This document shows positions 25,872 to 34,494 of a stretch of 64,000 bases of DNA, piece by piece (the stretch's first letter is position 1; every line of letters begins with the position of its first letter). The stretch lies in contig NZ_QPJS01000004.1 in assembly GCF_003337435.1 (NCBI RefSeq), forward strand, positions 114,618-178,617, given 5' to 3'. The position numbers were made by a program, and so were the translations under genes. Below the pieces are notes generated by a model. The model had not been told where the DNA came from. It was given only the letters and a program-made list of their open reading frames with translations, and made no database searches. This DNA is from Schleiferia thermophila. GTDB lineage: Bacteria; Bacteroidota; Bacteroidia; Flavobacteriales; Schleiferiaceae.

Positions 25872-26555
25872 ATGAGAAATTTAGTTTTTTTATTTACGTG
25901 TTTATGTACAATAGCCGGGTATGCACAGACCGAATTAATCCAACTGCGAATTAATGAGTTGGAAAAGCAGAAAACAGCTGTAGAAGGTGAAATTGAACAG
26001 CTTTCTGTACAAATACAAAAACTGGAAGAACAAATAACCAACGAAAAGGCTAAGCGAAGTGACCTTCAGAAAGCTATTGAGCAAAAGAGAGATGTCTACA
26101 AAACAGGTATTTCAGAAATGGAAGGGTATGACATTGATCAAATGACAGAATCCTTAAAATCAATTGAAAAATCAATATCTTCAAACAATAAAAAAATCAG
26201 AAAGTACAACAAAAAAGTTGACCGAAATAACAAGACTATTCAGAAGTTAATGAAACAAAATGATGAATTGAAAGTGGAAATAGCCCTTCTTACCAGTCAA
26301 AACGAAACAGCTGAAAAGGAAGCTAAAGCTATCCAGGAAACGATCAAAACAAAAAATCTCACCCGAAAAGCTAAAAGACTAAGCAGGGCTGAAAAAGATT
26401 TAGCCAGATTACAACAGCAACGCCTCAAGCTAGACGGAAAATTAGAGCATTTGAACAAACAAAAATCAGAAGCCGAAATGAAGCGAAATACTGCTCTTCA
26501 CCGACTAGAAACCATAGTGCAAACTCTCCGTATGGAACAAGCTAAGCTCAATTGA
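25872..26555 (+). CDS. Exported coiled-coil protein of unknown function
   Basis: About 227 aa from the ATG at 25872, giving a clean signal peptide (MRNLVFLFTCLCTIAGYAQ). The upstream promoter supports this start; a longer in-frame ATG at 25827 lies within the promoter. The mature protein is almost wholly coiled coil, rich in Lys, Glu, Gln and Leu, with heptad-like runs (ELEKQKTAVEGEIEQLSVQI; AKRLSRAEKDLARLQQQRLK). The layout resembles EnvC/Omp-chaperone-type periplasmic helical proteins, but no catalytic domain is present. Its end overlaps the converging mltG gene by 8 nt. Confidence 0.8.
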   Translation: MRNLVFLFTCLCTIAGYAQTELIQLRINELEKQKTAVEGEIEQLSVQIQKLEEQITNEKAKRSDLQKAIEQKRDVYKTGISEMEGYDIDQMTESLKSIEKSISSNNKKIRKYNKKVDRNNKTIQKLMKQNDELKVEIALLTSQNETAEKEAKAIQETIKTKNLTRKAKRLSRAEKDLARLQQQRLKLDGKLEHLNKQKSEAEMKRNTALHRLETIVQTLRMEQAKLN

Positions 26556-27570
26556 TTTGTTGAGCAGAAATCCATCTGTGGTAGCGGGAAGCATTTCGCA
26601 GATGCTGACGATAATCGTCAGTAAATAAATGGTAGCCCGGACGTTCGGGGTCAGCGCACATATACAGAAAATTGTGGTCCGAAGGGTTGAGTACGGCCTC
26701 TATGGCTAATTTAGATGGAAATGAAATGGGTCCCGGTGGCAATCCTTTGTGAATATACGTGTTATAAGGAGATTCAATCTTTAAGTCTTTGAAATACACT
26801 CGTTTTGAACGTACTCCCCGCTCTAGTTGGGTGGCAAACACTACGGTGGGATCAGCCTGAAGGAGCATTCCTTTTCTCAATCTGTTGAGATAAAGTCCCG
26901 CAACGACAGGCAATTCATCAGCTTTTTTGGTTTCACTCTCGACAATTGAAGCGAGTATACCAGCTTTTATTGGATCGAGGCCAATTTTTCGGGCTTGTGA
27001 TTTTCTTTCTTCATTCCAAAATTTACCATATTCTTTATGCATTCTTTCAGCAAATTTCTCAGGATTTGTGTTCCAAAACATTTGATATGTATCCGGTAGA
27101 AACATCAAAGCAAAAGTTTCTTTAGTAAACCCATATTTTGCTGCTGTTTCTTTAGTGAGGAAATATCTGGAAAACGTTCCGGAATCAGGTTCTAATTTTT
27201 TACTTAATAGGTGCGAAAGCTCCTCAAAAAAAGATATGTTATGAAACGTAATAAGTACTGGTGCCTGCATCCCGCTTCTCAGCATGGATATAACTTCTTT
27301 GTTTGACATTTCAGACGTTATTTCATATCTGCCTGGTTTTACCAATTTATGATATTTCATCAGTCGTGAGGCCAGATGAAAAGTTGCATTACTTTTCAAC
27401 ATATTTTGATACCTGATACTGTCCAATACCTGATTAAACTCTGCACCTGTGGGTATAAAAAGAATGTGATTTGAGCGAACATTAGGCGAGTCAAAAATAT
27501 ATAAATACATTGAAAAGCTTGCCAGTAGAAGAAAGAATGCTGATGCTCCAACTTTTATTAAAAACTTCAT
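26548..27570 (-). CDS. mltG: Endolytic murein transglycosylase MltG
   Basis: This 340-aa enzyme cuts nascent glycan strands in the periplasm and so sets their length. A single N-terminal membrane anchor (about residues 5-25) is followed by a LysM-like region and the YceG catalytic domain. The catalytic Glu is at about 211 in ILASIVESETKKADELPVV. GLYLNRLRKGMLLQADPTV and the PYNTYIHKGLPPGPI block are also hallmarks. It overlaps the cytochrome gene upstream by 4 nt and is the last gene of the dapF operon. Confidence 0.95.
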   Translation of the reverse strand: MKFLIKVGASAFFLLLASFSMYLYIFDSPNVRSNHILFIPTGAEFNQVLDSIRYQNMLKSNATFHLASRLMKYHKLVKPGRYEITSEMSNKEVISMLRSGMQAPVLITFHNISFFEELSHLLSKKLEPDSGTFSRYFLTKETAAKYGFTKETFALMFLPDTYQMFWNTNPEKFAERMHKEYGKFWNEERKSQARKIGLDPIKAGILASIVESETKKADELPVVAGLYLNRLRKGMLLQADPTVVFATQLERGVRSKRVYFKDLKIESPYNTYIHKGLPPGPISFPSKLAIEAVLNPSDHNFLYMCADPERPGYHLFTDDYRQHLRNASRYHRWISAQQIN

Positions 27571-29519
27571 TGAGTTAAAGAATTAATTTCATTGTATAAT
27601 GAAGGCATCTCCTTTTTGATTTTGTCAAGAAGCTTCTCAATTTTACTTTTTTGCCCCGTATGATTATAGAGCAAAAGCAAATTGCTATATGCTTTAATGT
27701 ATATTGGATTCATTTCTAAAGACTTAAGTAAAAAAGTTTCAGCTTTTTGGAAGTCTTTTTCCATCAGATGCAAATATCCCAAATTGTTGCTCACTTCATA
27801 CAGATAGGGAATTTCGGAGTGAACGTTCTCCATTATGTGGATTGCTTCTCTGACCTGTCCGTTTTTAGCTAAAGCTACTGCATATTTCGATTGAAATTCA
27901 TAGTGAAAAGGCGCCAGGTCTACTGCTTTTTTGTAGTATTTCAATGCTTCTGTAGTGCTGTAGTGTGTTTCCGTGAGATGAGCTACCCGATACCAAAACC
28001 AGGCATTTTCATTGCTCCAGGATGAGAAAGTATAGGTACTATCTGTAATTAGATTTCTTATCGTTGGTAAAATTGATAAATAACTATTTTTTATGTCTTT
28101 TTTCAAATATAAATAATGAATCCACTCTCTCATATATTCCATCTTATTTACTGAAGATAGCAGCAGATATGCGCTATCGAGATACCAGTTATTCGGTTCA
28201 AATCTTTCGTACTGTTGCAAATATGCATTTATTCGACTTTTCAATGTCGGATTGGCATTGTTGATTGAAATTAGAGCTATAATTTTTTCGTTTTTCTGTG
28301 AGTTTGATAGTTTTTTATGAACGGCTATTTTATGATCGTGAATGGTCACATGTGGTATATCGATACTTCCTGAAATAGGCATATGACAACTTACACAACT
28401 GTTGTTTTTTTTGTCTTTTATTGTTGTTTTTTCTCTGCATTCGTTATCGCTATGGCACGATGCACATTTTTCATTAAAAAATGCATCTCCTAGACTCCGA
28501 CTACTGATGTGAGGGTTGTGACACGTGGTGCAATCCATTTTTCCATTGGAATTAGTAAAGCAATTGCTTTGTGATAGTCTGTCTGCATGAGATGCCATAA
28601 TAAAGTGTTCGTCGTTTTCATATTTTGGAAGATAAATATCCATTACGTCGCTAAGCTTCATTCCTGGCCTGAAATCAAAAAATGATTTGCCATTTACTAA
28701 GACAGTATTTCCTTGTAAGTGACATCTTTGGCAAAGTTCGAACCTCAATCTTACGGGTAATCTTTTAGGATTGACGATGCTGTAATCAGGTGAAGCGGAG
28801 GTATCTGTAAAATTACCGCTGAGCATTTTGTTTACATGTCCGCTGCCCGGACCGTGGCATCGCTCACAGTCGATTCCAAGCGGCACCTTGGAATATTTGT
28901 TTTCACTTCCAGCTATAAATCCCGTAGGCATGGCATTGTGACAGCTCATGCATTCGATCCCTATCGGCCTGGAATACCGGCTATTATTTCCCTCTTCAAA
29001 ACCCGGAGGGAGGTCGAGTCTTTCCGACTGCGTGTAATATGTAAATGGTGCCTGAAAAAGATAGCCATTCAGGTTTATGATATGGGAATTGGTATGATGT
29101 CCAGAACCTATGATAAAATCGACCGGTACGTGAAGATTATAGGTAGTGTCACTACCATTCAACCGAAACTCGTGGAGCCACAAATTACCTGCTTTAAAAT
29201 AAGGCCGATAATAAAATCCTGTGTGTGAATCGTAAACATACTGATTTTCAGAGACCGGGATGGCTGACTTTGAGCTATCTGCAAGACCGAAACTTTTACC
29301 CATACCCGTGTGCACAAATGTGGAGTAGATTTCGTAATGACAATTTTTACACGATTCGATACCTACGTAAGAAAGGCTATCACCCAATGCCCACCACTTG
29401 TGGAAGTCATCACCTTTTTCTGAGTTGTCTTCATCAGACTTTTGACAGGATACATATATCCAACCTACACAAAATGGTATGATACCAAGCCAATACTTAA
29501 GAAGACTTTTCCACCTCAT
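27567..29519 (-). CDS. Heptaheme c-type cytochrome with C-terminal TPR repeats (probable lipoprotein)
   Basis: A 650-aa exported protein. The N-terminus is a membrane-type signal ending near VGWIYVSCQ, which looks like a lipobox with Cys 25. Seven CxxCH haem-binding motifs occur: CKNCH (57-61), CMSCH, CERCH, CQRCH, CTTCH, CASCH and CVSCH. Their arrangement resembles cytochrome c554/NrfA-like multihaem proteins. The C-terminal half holds tetratricopeptide units (EALKYYKKAVDLAPFHYEF; DFQKAETFLLKSLEMNP). It probably handles electrons in the periplasm or at the cell surface; the partner is unknown. It overlaps mltG by 4 nt and lies 69 nt after the GNAT gene. Confidence 0.85.
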   Translation of the reverse strand: MRWKSLLKYWLGIIPFCVGWIYVSCQKSDEDNSEKGDDFHKWWALGDSLSYVGIESCKNCHYEIYSTFVHTGMGKSFGLADSSKSAIPVSENQYVYDSHTGFYYRPYFKAGNLWLHEFRLNGSDTTYNLHVPVDFIIGSGHHTNSHIINLNGYLFQAPFTYYTQSERLDLPPGFEEGNNSRYSRPIGIECMSCHNAMPTGFIAGSENKYSKVPLGIDCERCHGPGSGHVNKMLSGNFTDTSASPDYSIVNPKRLPVRLRFELCQRCHLQGNTVLVNGKSFFDFRPGMKLSDVMDIYLPKYENDEHFIMASHADRLSQSNCFTNSNGKMDCTTCHNPHISSRSLGDAFFNEKCASCHSDNECREKTTIKDKKNNSCVSCHMPISGSIDIPHVTIHDHKIAVHKKLSNSQKNEKIIALISINNANPTLKSRINAYLQQYERFEPNNWYLDSAYLLLSSVNKMEYMREWIHYLYLKKDIKNSYLSILPTIRNLITDSTYTFSSWSNENAWFWYRVAHLTETHYSTTEALKYYKKAVDLAPFHYEFQSKYAVALAKNGQVREAIHIMENVHSEIPYLYEVSNNLGYLHLMEKDFQKAETFLLKSLEMNPIYIKAYSNLLLLYNHTGQKSKIEKLLDKIKKEMPSLYNEINSLTQ

Positions 29520-29588
29520 TTGCCCGCACTAACTACTGATTCAAAAATAAGAAAAGCGGTGTGACCAAGTCTAAAATATCCGGTAAAA

Positions 29589-30110
29589 TCAATAACTCAG
29601 AAATTTTTGATAGAAATAAACATCGTGATATTTACCTTTTTTTCTGATCCAGTCTTTTTTCACGCCGTTACGTGTAAATCCACATTTTTCAAACAATCGA
29701 ATACTTGCTTCATTGAATGCAGGAATTTCTGCATATACCTGATGAAGTCCAAGGAAAATCTCTCCCTGCTTAATGATGAGCTCAATGGCTTTTTTTCCGT
29801 ACCCTCTGTTTCTGAAATCCGGATCGATCACTATGCCAATGGCTGCACGCTGGTTCAGAGCGTCGTAATCGTAAAAATCTATAAGACCAATCCTGTGATC
29901 TGGTGTTGACAATACAAATCTTTGCTGTCCTGTGATAGCGATGTCCTGACCTGAGTTTTCTAAGTATTTTTTCAAGGTATAATGACTCCATGGCGAGATG
30001 GTGCCACTGACCCACCAGTTATTCCTGTCATTTTCCAATTTAATGAGAAAAGGCAAATCTGAAGGCTCAGGCGCCCTTAAAATCAGTGCATTTTCTCTCA
30101 AGCCATTCAT
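29589..30110 (-). CDS. GNAT-family N-acetyltransferase
   Basis: A 173-aa acetyltransferase. The acetyl-CoA-binding motif A is IVIDPDFRNRGYGKKAIELI, with the R-x-x-G-x-G/A pyrophosphate loop. The IRLFEKCGFTRNGVKKD segment near the C-terminus is typical of the RimJ/RimL/SpeG branch, which acetylates protein N-termini, ribosomal proteins or polyamines. The true substrate cannot be told. It overlaps the dapF stop by 4 nt and so is translated together with it. Confidence 0.88.
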   Translation of the reverse strand: MNGLRENALILRAPEPSDLPFLIKLENDRNNWWVSGTISPWSHYTLKKYLENSGQDIAITGQQRFVLSTPDHRIGLIDFYDYDALNQRAAIGIVIDPDFRNRGYGKKAIELIIKQGEIFLGLHQVYAEIPAFNEASIRLFEKCGFTRNGVKKDWIRKKGKYHDVYFYQKFLSY

Positions 30111-30886
30111 GACAACCAGTATTTTCCTTCAAATACAAATTTCGCCTGACCTGTTAAAGAAATTTTTTCAAATTTGTCCGAATTTCTTTTAAAACTTATA
30201 CTTAAATCTCCTCCAGGAGTATTTACAGAAATGGAATCGTTTATGCCATACAGATATGAAGTAACCAAAGCAGCAGCTGTTACTCCGGTACCACAGCTTA
30301 GCGTTTCGCTTTCTACGCCTCGCTCGTAGGTTCGTACGTAAATTGTATTTCCTCGCGGCTCAGAGCAAAAATTCACATTGACTCCTCCCTGATTTTCAAA
30401 CGTATTGTCAAAGCGCCATTTTCTGCCCTCAAGATTCACATCTATGGTATCTAGGTCATTTTTAAAAATCACCAAATGAGGTGAACCGGTATCGATGTAA
30501 TACCCGGGCTCTTTCTTCACTGGCAATGAAGTGTCCAACAGTTCAAGACTCACCACATCGTCAATGATCCATGCAGAGTGTATGCCATCTACGGCTCTAA
30601 AAACTGCTCTTTTATCAACAATTCCAATGAATTTTGCAAAAGCTGCTACACAACGACCTCCGTTACCACACATGGTGCTTTCACGACCATCTGAGTTATA
30701 GTACACCATTTTAAAATGTACTTCCTCGTCATTTTCCAACAGTATAAGTCCATCAGCACCAATCCCAAATTTTCTATGACACATATTTTGTATCAATTCC
30801 GTAGTTTTCGGGAATGTAAGCTCTCTGTTGTCGATGATAATGAAATCGTTGCCGGTACCTTGATATTTAAAAAATCTGATGTGCAA
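30107..30886 (-). CDS. dapF: Diaminopimelate epimerase
   Basis: This 259-aa PLP-independent racemase turns LL-DAP into meso-DAP for peptidoglycan and lysine. The two catalytic cysteines are at 73 (STMCGNGGRCV) and 198 (ETLSCGTGVTAA). The N-terminal FFKYQGTGNDFIIIDN is diagnostic. The start codon is TTG at 30886. It is the first gene of a tightly packed minus-strand operon (dapF, GNAT, cytochrome, mltG), which links precursor supply to glycan-strand cutting. Confidence 0.96.
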   Translation of the reverse strand: MHIRFFKYQGTGNDFIIIDNRELTFPKTTELIQNMCHRKFGIGADGLILLENDEEVHFKMVYYNSDGRESTMCGNGGRCVAAFAKFIGIVDKRAVFRAVDGIHSAWIIDDVVSLELLDTSLPVKKEPGYYIDTGSPHLVIFKNDLDTIDVNLEGRKWRFDNTFENQGGVNVNFCSEPRGNTIYVRTYERGVESETLSCGTGVTAAALVTSYLYGINDSISVNTPGGDLSISFKRNSDKFEKISLTGQAKFVFEGKYWLS

Positions 30887-31014
30887 TTTTGAAAAATATA
30901 AGATTTACGCTGCAAATTAAAAAAATCCGAGTAAACCAGATTAAAAAACATTCTTTAATTGGCCAATGTATTTTGTGAACATTGCGCTTTAAAAAATGTA
31001 TTTAAAAGAAAAAT

Positions 31015-31611
31015 ATGAAAAAAGTAAGTATATCGCTCATGATACTAGTGGTTTCCAGCATTTTGTTTTCAGCAGGCATCAAGGACCATCTGGCGAGATT
31101 ATCAAAGGACCATGGTCAATCAAAGCCAGTTTCCTTCTACAGTCTAAAGGCAAAGACCATAGACGGTAAAGATTTTGATTTCTCAACTTTAAAGGGAAAG
31201 AGGGTACTGATAGTAAATGTGGCTTCCGAATGTGGATTTACGCCACAATACAAAAAACTTCAAAAGCTTTTTGATGACTATAAGGATAAAAACTTTGTTA
31301 TACTGGGATTTCCCTGTAACGATTTTGGAGGTCAGGAACCCGGATCAACCAGTGAGATCAAATCTTTTTGTGAGAAAAATTACGGAGTGACCTTTCAATT
31401 AATGGAAAAGGTTTCTATAAAAGGTCCAAATCCACATCCTGTTTATCAATGGCTTACAAAAAAGGAACTCAACGGAAAGTCAAATGCCTCTGTTCGTTGG
31501 AATTTTCATAAATTTCTCATTGACGAAAATGGTCAGTGGGTGGAGGATTATGGCAGTATGACAGATCCCATGTCCGAAAAGATTGTTGCATTTGCAGCCA
31601 GAAAGTCTTAG
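31015..31611 (+). CDS. Exported glutathione peroxidase-like thiol peroxidase
   Basis: A 198-aa protein with an N-terminal hydrophobic leader (residues 1-20), so probably periplasmic or anchored. The peroxidatic Cys is at 73 (VASECGFTPQY). The next block reads FPCNDFGGQEPG, where most family members have Gln at the position of Asp 103. The Trp-Asn pair is kept (VRWNFHKFLI). A Cys at 119 (SFCEKNYGVTF) sits where the resolving Cys of thioredoxin-dependent members lies, so the reductant is likely thioredoxin-like rather than glutathione. A hairpin terminator follows, then bshC. Confidence 0.9.
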   Translation: MKKVSISLMILVVSSILFSAGIKDHLARLSKDHGQSKPVSFYSLKAKTIDGKDFDFSTLKGKRVLIVNVASECGFTPQYKKLQKLFDDYKDKNFVILGFPCNDFGGQEPGSTSEIKSFCEKNYGVTFQLMEKVSIKGPNPHPVYQWLTKKELNGKSNASVRWNFHKFLIDENGQWVEDYGSMTDPMSEKIVAFAARKS

Positions 31612-31636
31612 TTTTTTCATGGTGTGTTGATTTGAG

Positions 31637-31661
31637 TAGCCGACCTCATATGGGTCGGCTA
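31637..31661 (+). terminator. Hairpin terminator after the peroxidase gene
   Basis: A perfect 9-bp stem TAGCCGACC (31637-31645) and GGTCGGCTA (31653-31661) with a 7-nt loop. It is followed by a T-rich stretch. It separates the peroxidase gene from bshC. Confidence 0.75.
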
Positions 31662-31668
31662 TTCTATT

Positions 31669-31676
31669 TACTTTTG
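31669..31676 (+). promoter_or_regulatory. Candidate -7 box for bshC
   Basis: TACTTTTG fits TAnnTTTG and lies 22 nt before the proposed TTG start at 31698. No good -33 element is seen, because the terminator hairpin occupies that place. Confidence 0.35.
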
Positions 31677-31697
31677 GCAGTAAATACAGCAATTACA

Positions 31698-33326
31698 TTG
31701 AATAGTTTACAGTCAGCAGTTATCCAATCAATACCTTTTGCTAAAACAGGTATCCTTCCGTCCATTACCCTGGACTATCTAATACATCCTGAGCGGCTCG
31801 TACCCTATTACAACAGGTATTTTACAAAAGAAGATTTCTACCGTCAGATACTTGAAAAGCAACTCGAATTCACTGATGAGAGACGCAAGATACTCTACCG
31901 TGCATTGAAACGCCAGTATTCAGAGCAGGGCATTGTACTTTCTGCATCTGAGCCTGTAATGACCAATATAGAATTACTGTCTCGAAATGATACATTCACC
32001 ATCACCACAGGTCATCAGCTGTGTCTTCATACCGGTCCTTTGTATTTTATTTACAAGATACTTAGTGCCATCGCTCAGGTACGTAAGCTGAAAGTGTGGT
32101 ATCCGGAATATCACTTTGTACCGGTATTTTGGTTGGCCAGTGAGGATCATGATTTTCAGGAGATAAACCACTTTCATCATCACAGAGTACGATTTCATTG
32201 GAATTACATGCATTCCGGACAGCCAGTTGGTCGCTTGTCGTTGGAAGGATACAGAGAGCTTTTACAAACTTATTCCGAATTTTTAATGCCTCATAACTCC
32301 TCCATTACCGAGTGGCTTAAAATATTGGAATATAGCTATTTGACCAGTATCAATCTCGCTCAGGCAACCCGTAAACTCGTTCACCAGCTGCTCGGACATT
32401 ATGGCATAGTTATAATAGATGGAGACGATCCGGAGCTTAAAAATGCGTTTCGTTTAATCATAAAAGACGAAGTGCTCCGGCAGGTTTCCAATGAACCTTT
32501 GAAGGAAACTTCTGAAGAAATTGGCAGATTGTGGTTTGCCCAGGTAAATCCCAGAGACATTAATTTCTTTTACCTGGGAGACAGCAGGGTAAGAATAGAA
32601 AAGGCTTCGGATGGTACTTACAGAGCTGGTCAAAGAGTTTGGAGTACAAGAGAATTAGAGCGAGAAATTGACAATAGACCCGAAAATTTCAGCCCCAACG
32701 TAGTGACACGTCCTTTGTATCAGGAATTTGTGTTGCCTAACCTGGCTTATATAGGCGGTGCAAATGAAATCGCATACTGGCTTCAGTTAAAAGGTGTCTT
32801 TACAACCCACCAGATGCCGATGCCAATACTTCTGCTGAGAAATTCATTTCTTCAGCTCAATGCCAAAGTAAAGAGGTTTTTGGAAAAGAATGATTTACTC
32901 GAGGAGATTTTGTTCCAACCACCAGCCAAAGTGGTAAAGGACCTGATTCGCAAAACATCACCTACGGATTCCAGATTTGAACACTTTTCAAGCCAAATGA
33001 AAAAACTTTATGCTGAAATTGAAGAGTACAGTGCCAACGTAGACAAGACACTTGCCGCCAGCGCCCGTGCTCGTATGGTAAGGCATCTGAAAGCCATCGA
33101 GTCACTAAAAGCTAAAGTCCTAAGTGCAGAAGCGAGAAAAAACGACCAACTTCTCCGAAAACTCCAGGAAATACACCAAATGGTCTATCCTAACGGGGTG
33201 TTTCAAGAACGCTATGAAAACGTTAGCCAATATTACTGTAAGTATGGACAGGATTGGATTGATGTCCTCATGGCCGAAGCAGATATGCCTTCAACCAACG
33301 CTATTGTACTGTATTGGCCTGACTAG
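31698..33326 (+). CDS. bshC: Bacillithiol biosynthesis cysteine-adding enzyme BshC
   Basis: About 542 aa from the TTG at 31698 (MNSLQSAVIQSIPFAKTG). A longer frame that starts inside the peroxidase gene is rejected because BshC proteins begin near the SIPFxKTG motif. Further hallmarks are FTITTGHQLCLHTGPLYFIYK, PVFWLASEDHDFQEINH, and PNLAYIGGANEIAYWLQLKGVF. A coiled-coil segment lies near residues 430-500. BshC is thought to add Cys to glucosaminyl-malate to make bacillithiol, the low-molecular-weight thiol of Firmicutes and many Bacteroidota. bshA and bshB are not in the window. The neighbouring thiol peroxidase fits a redox role. Confidence 0.92.
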   Translation: MNSLQSAVIQSIPFAKTGILPSITLDYLIHPERLVPYYNRYFTKEDFYRQILEKQLEFTDERRKILYRALKRQYSEQGIVLSASEPVMTNIELLSRNDTFTITTGHQLCLHTGPLYFIYKILSAIAQVRKLKVWYPEYHFVPVFWLASEDHDFQEINHFHHHRVRFHWNYMHSGQPVGRLSLEGYRELLQTYSEFLMPHNSSITEWLKILEYSYLTSINLAQATRKLVHQLLGHYGIVIIDGDDPELKNAFRLIIKDEVLRQVSNEPLKETSEEIGRLWFAQVNPRDINFFYLGDSRVRIEKASDGTYRAGQRVWSTRELEREIDNRPENFSPNVVTRPLYQEFVLPNLAYIGGANEIAYWLQLKGVFTTHQMPMPILLLRNSFLQLNAKVKRFLEKNDLLEEILFQPPAKVVKDLIRKTSPTDSRFEHFSSQMKKLYAEIEEYSANVDKTLAASARARMVRHLKAIESLKAKVLSAEARKNDQLLRKLQEIHQMVYPNGVFQERYENVSQYYCKYGQDWIDVLMAEADMPSTNAIVLYWPD

Positions 33327-33363
33327 GAATTGATTCTGATAGATAACATTTACACCGCCCGGA

Positions 33364-34494
33364 ATGGGTACTTCCGATAGCAAATTTGTTTTGTGGTTTA
33401 CACCTTGGTTTCCTTCCAGAGTTCATAGCACACTTGGGAATTTTATAGAGCGTCATGCCCATGTAGCAGGTTTGGAAGCAGATGTAGAAGTCATTCATTT
33501 TACTACAGAGCCTACAGATTCATGTATCATCAAGCCTATAGAGAAGCAAGGTCTCAATGGGATCCATATTTTTAAACCATCGGGTCTGAAGGGTTGGTAT
33601 CAACTAATCATGATTATCATTAGTCAACTAAACAGAAAGAAGCCTGCAATAATTCATCTCAATATTTTTCACGAAAGTTGGTGGATTGCTTTAATCGCGC
33701 GGATTATTTGTCCAAATTCTGTAATTTTTTGTTCTGAGCATTGGACTGGCTATCACAATGGCGCGTTTGAAGAGCTTTCCTGGTGGAGGCGAAAAGCCAT
33801 TGGATTGGCAGCAAGTCTTGTGGATATATTCCTACCGGTAACTAGGCATTTGGGCCATTCGATGCAGGATACAATTAAAAAAAATATATCTTTTCAGATA
33901 CTTCCGAATGTGGTGGATGATAAAATTTTTACGTTTTGTCCGGAAAAAGACTTAAAGTATACGTTCCTGCATGTTTCAACCCTTGATTTTAATCACAAAA
34001 GACCTGATGTAATTCTTCGGTCTTTTGCTCGTCTTTCGGAAGAGTTTCCTCAAATCACTCTGGCGATAGGGGGAGATGGAGATGTACGACCATTAAAACA
34101 ACTTGCCAGCCGTTTGGGTGTAGAGCATTTGGTTACTTTTTTCGGAGAGAAAACATCCCCTGAAATTGCAGCATTGATGCAGGAATCAGCATTTTTGGTT
34201 CTATACAGCAAATTTGAAAATTTTCCCTGTGTAATAGCTGAGGCATGGATGTGCGGAGTGCCGGTAATCGCTTCAGATGTAGGAGGTATTGCAGAATGGT
34301 TAATTCCTGAAACTGGAATACTCATTAACCCCAAAGAGGAAAGCGAGTTGTATGAGGCGATGAAAAAAGTGGTGACCGGTGAAATTTGTTTCGATCGATT
34401 TCAGATTGCTAAATATGCTACCGAACATTTTAGTTACGGGGCATTGCGTATGCGATTGCATAAACTTTACACCCAACAGCCAGAACAATGTTAA
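33364..34494 (+). CDS. Glycosyltransferase family 4 protein
   Basis: A 376-aa GT-B enzyme. The N-terminal domain opens FVLWFTPWFPSRVHSTLGNFIERHA and includes IFCSEHWTGYHNG. The C-terminal donor domain shows FLHVSTLDFNHKRPDVILRSF, LAIGGDGDVRPLKQLA, and SKFENFPCVIAEAWMCGVPVIASDVGGIAEW with the E-x7-E motif. It overlaps the downstream flippase gene by 7 nt, so the two likely build and export the same glycan. It lies 37 nt after bshC. Donor and acceptor are unknown; it lacks the features of BshA. Confidence 0.88.
   Translation: MGTSDSKFVLWFTPWFPSRVHSTLGNFIERHAHVAGLEADVEVIHFTTEPTDSCIIKPIEKQGLNGIHIFKPSGLKGWYQLIMIIISQLNRKKPAIIHLNIFHESWWIALIARIICPNSVIFCSEHWTGYHNGAFEELSWWRRKAIGLAASLVDIFLPVTRHLGHSMQDTIKKNISFQILPNVVDDKIFTFCPEKDLKYTFLHVSTLDFNHKRPDVILRSFARLSEEFPQITLAIGGDGDVRPLKQLASRLGVEHLVTFFGEKTSPEIAALMQESAFLVLYSKFENFPCVIAEAWMCGVPVIASDVGGIAEWLIPETGILINPKEESELYEAMKKVVTGEICFDRFQIAKYATEHFSYGALRMRLHKLYTQQPEQC

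Noticed and set aside
31536-31697. Longer bshC start overlapping the peroxidase gene
   Set aside because: The extra N-terminus is unlike BshC and overlaps the peroxidase coding region and its terminator.
33364-34494. Glycosyltransferase after bshC as BshA
   Set aside because: It lacks the N-terminal pattern expected of BshA and pairs with a flippase gene; a surface-glycan role fits better.
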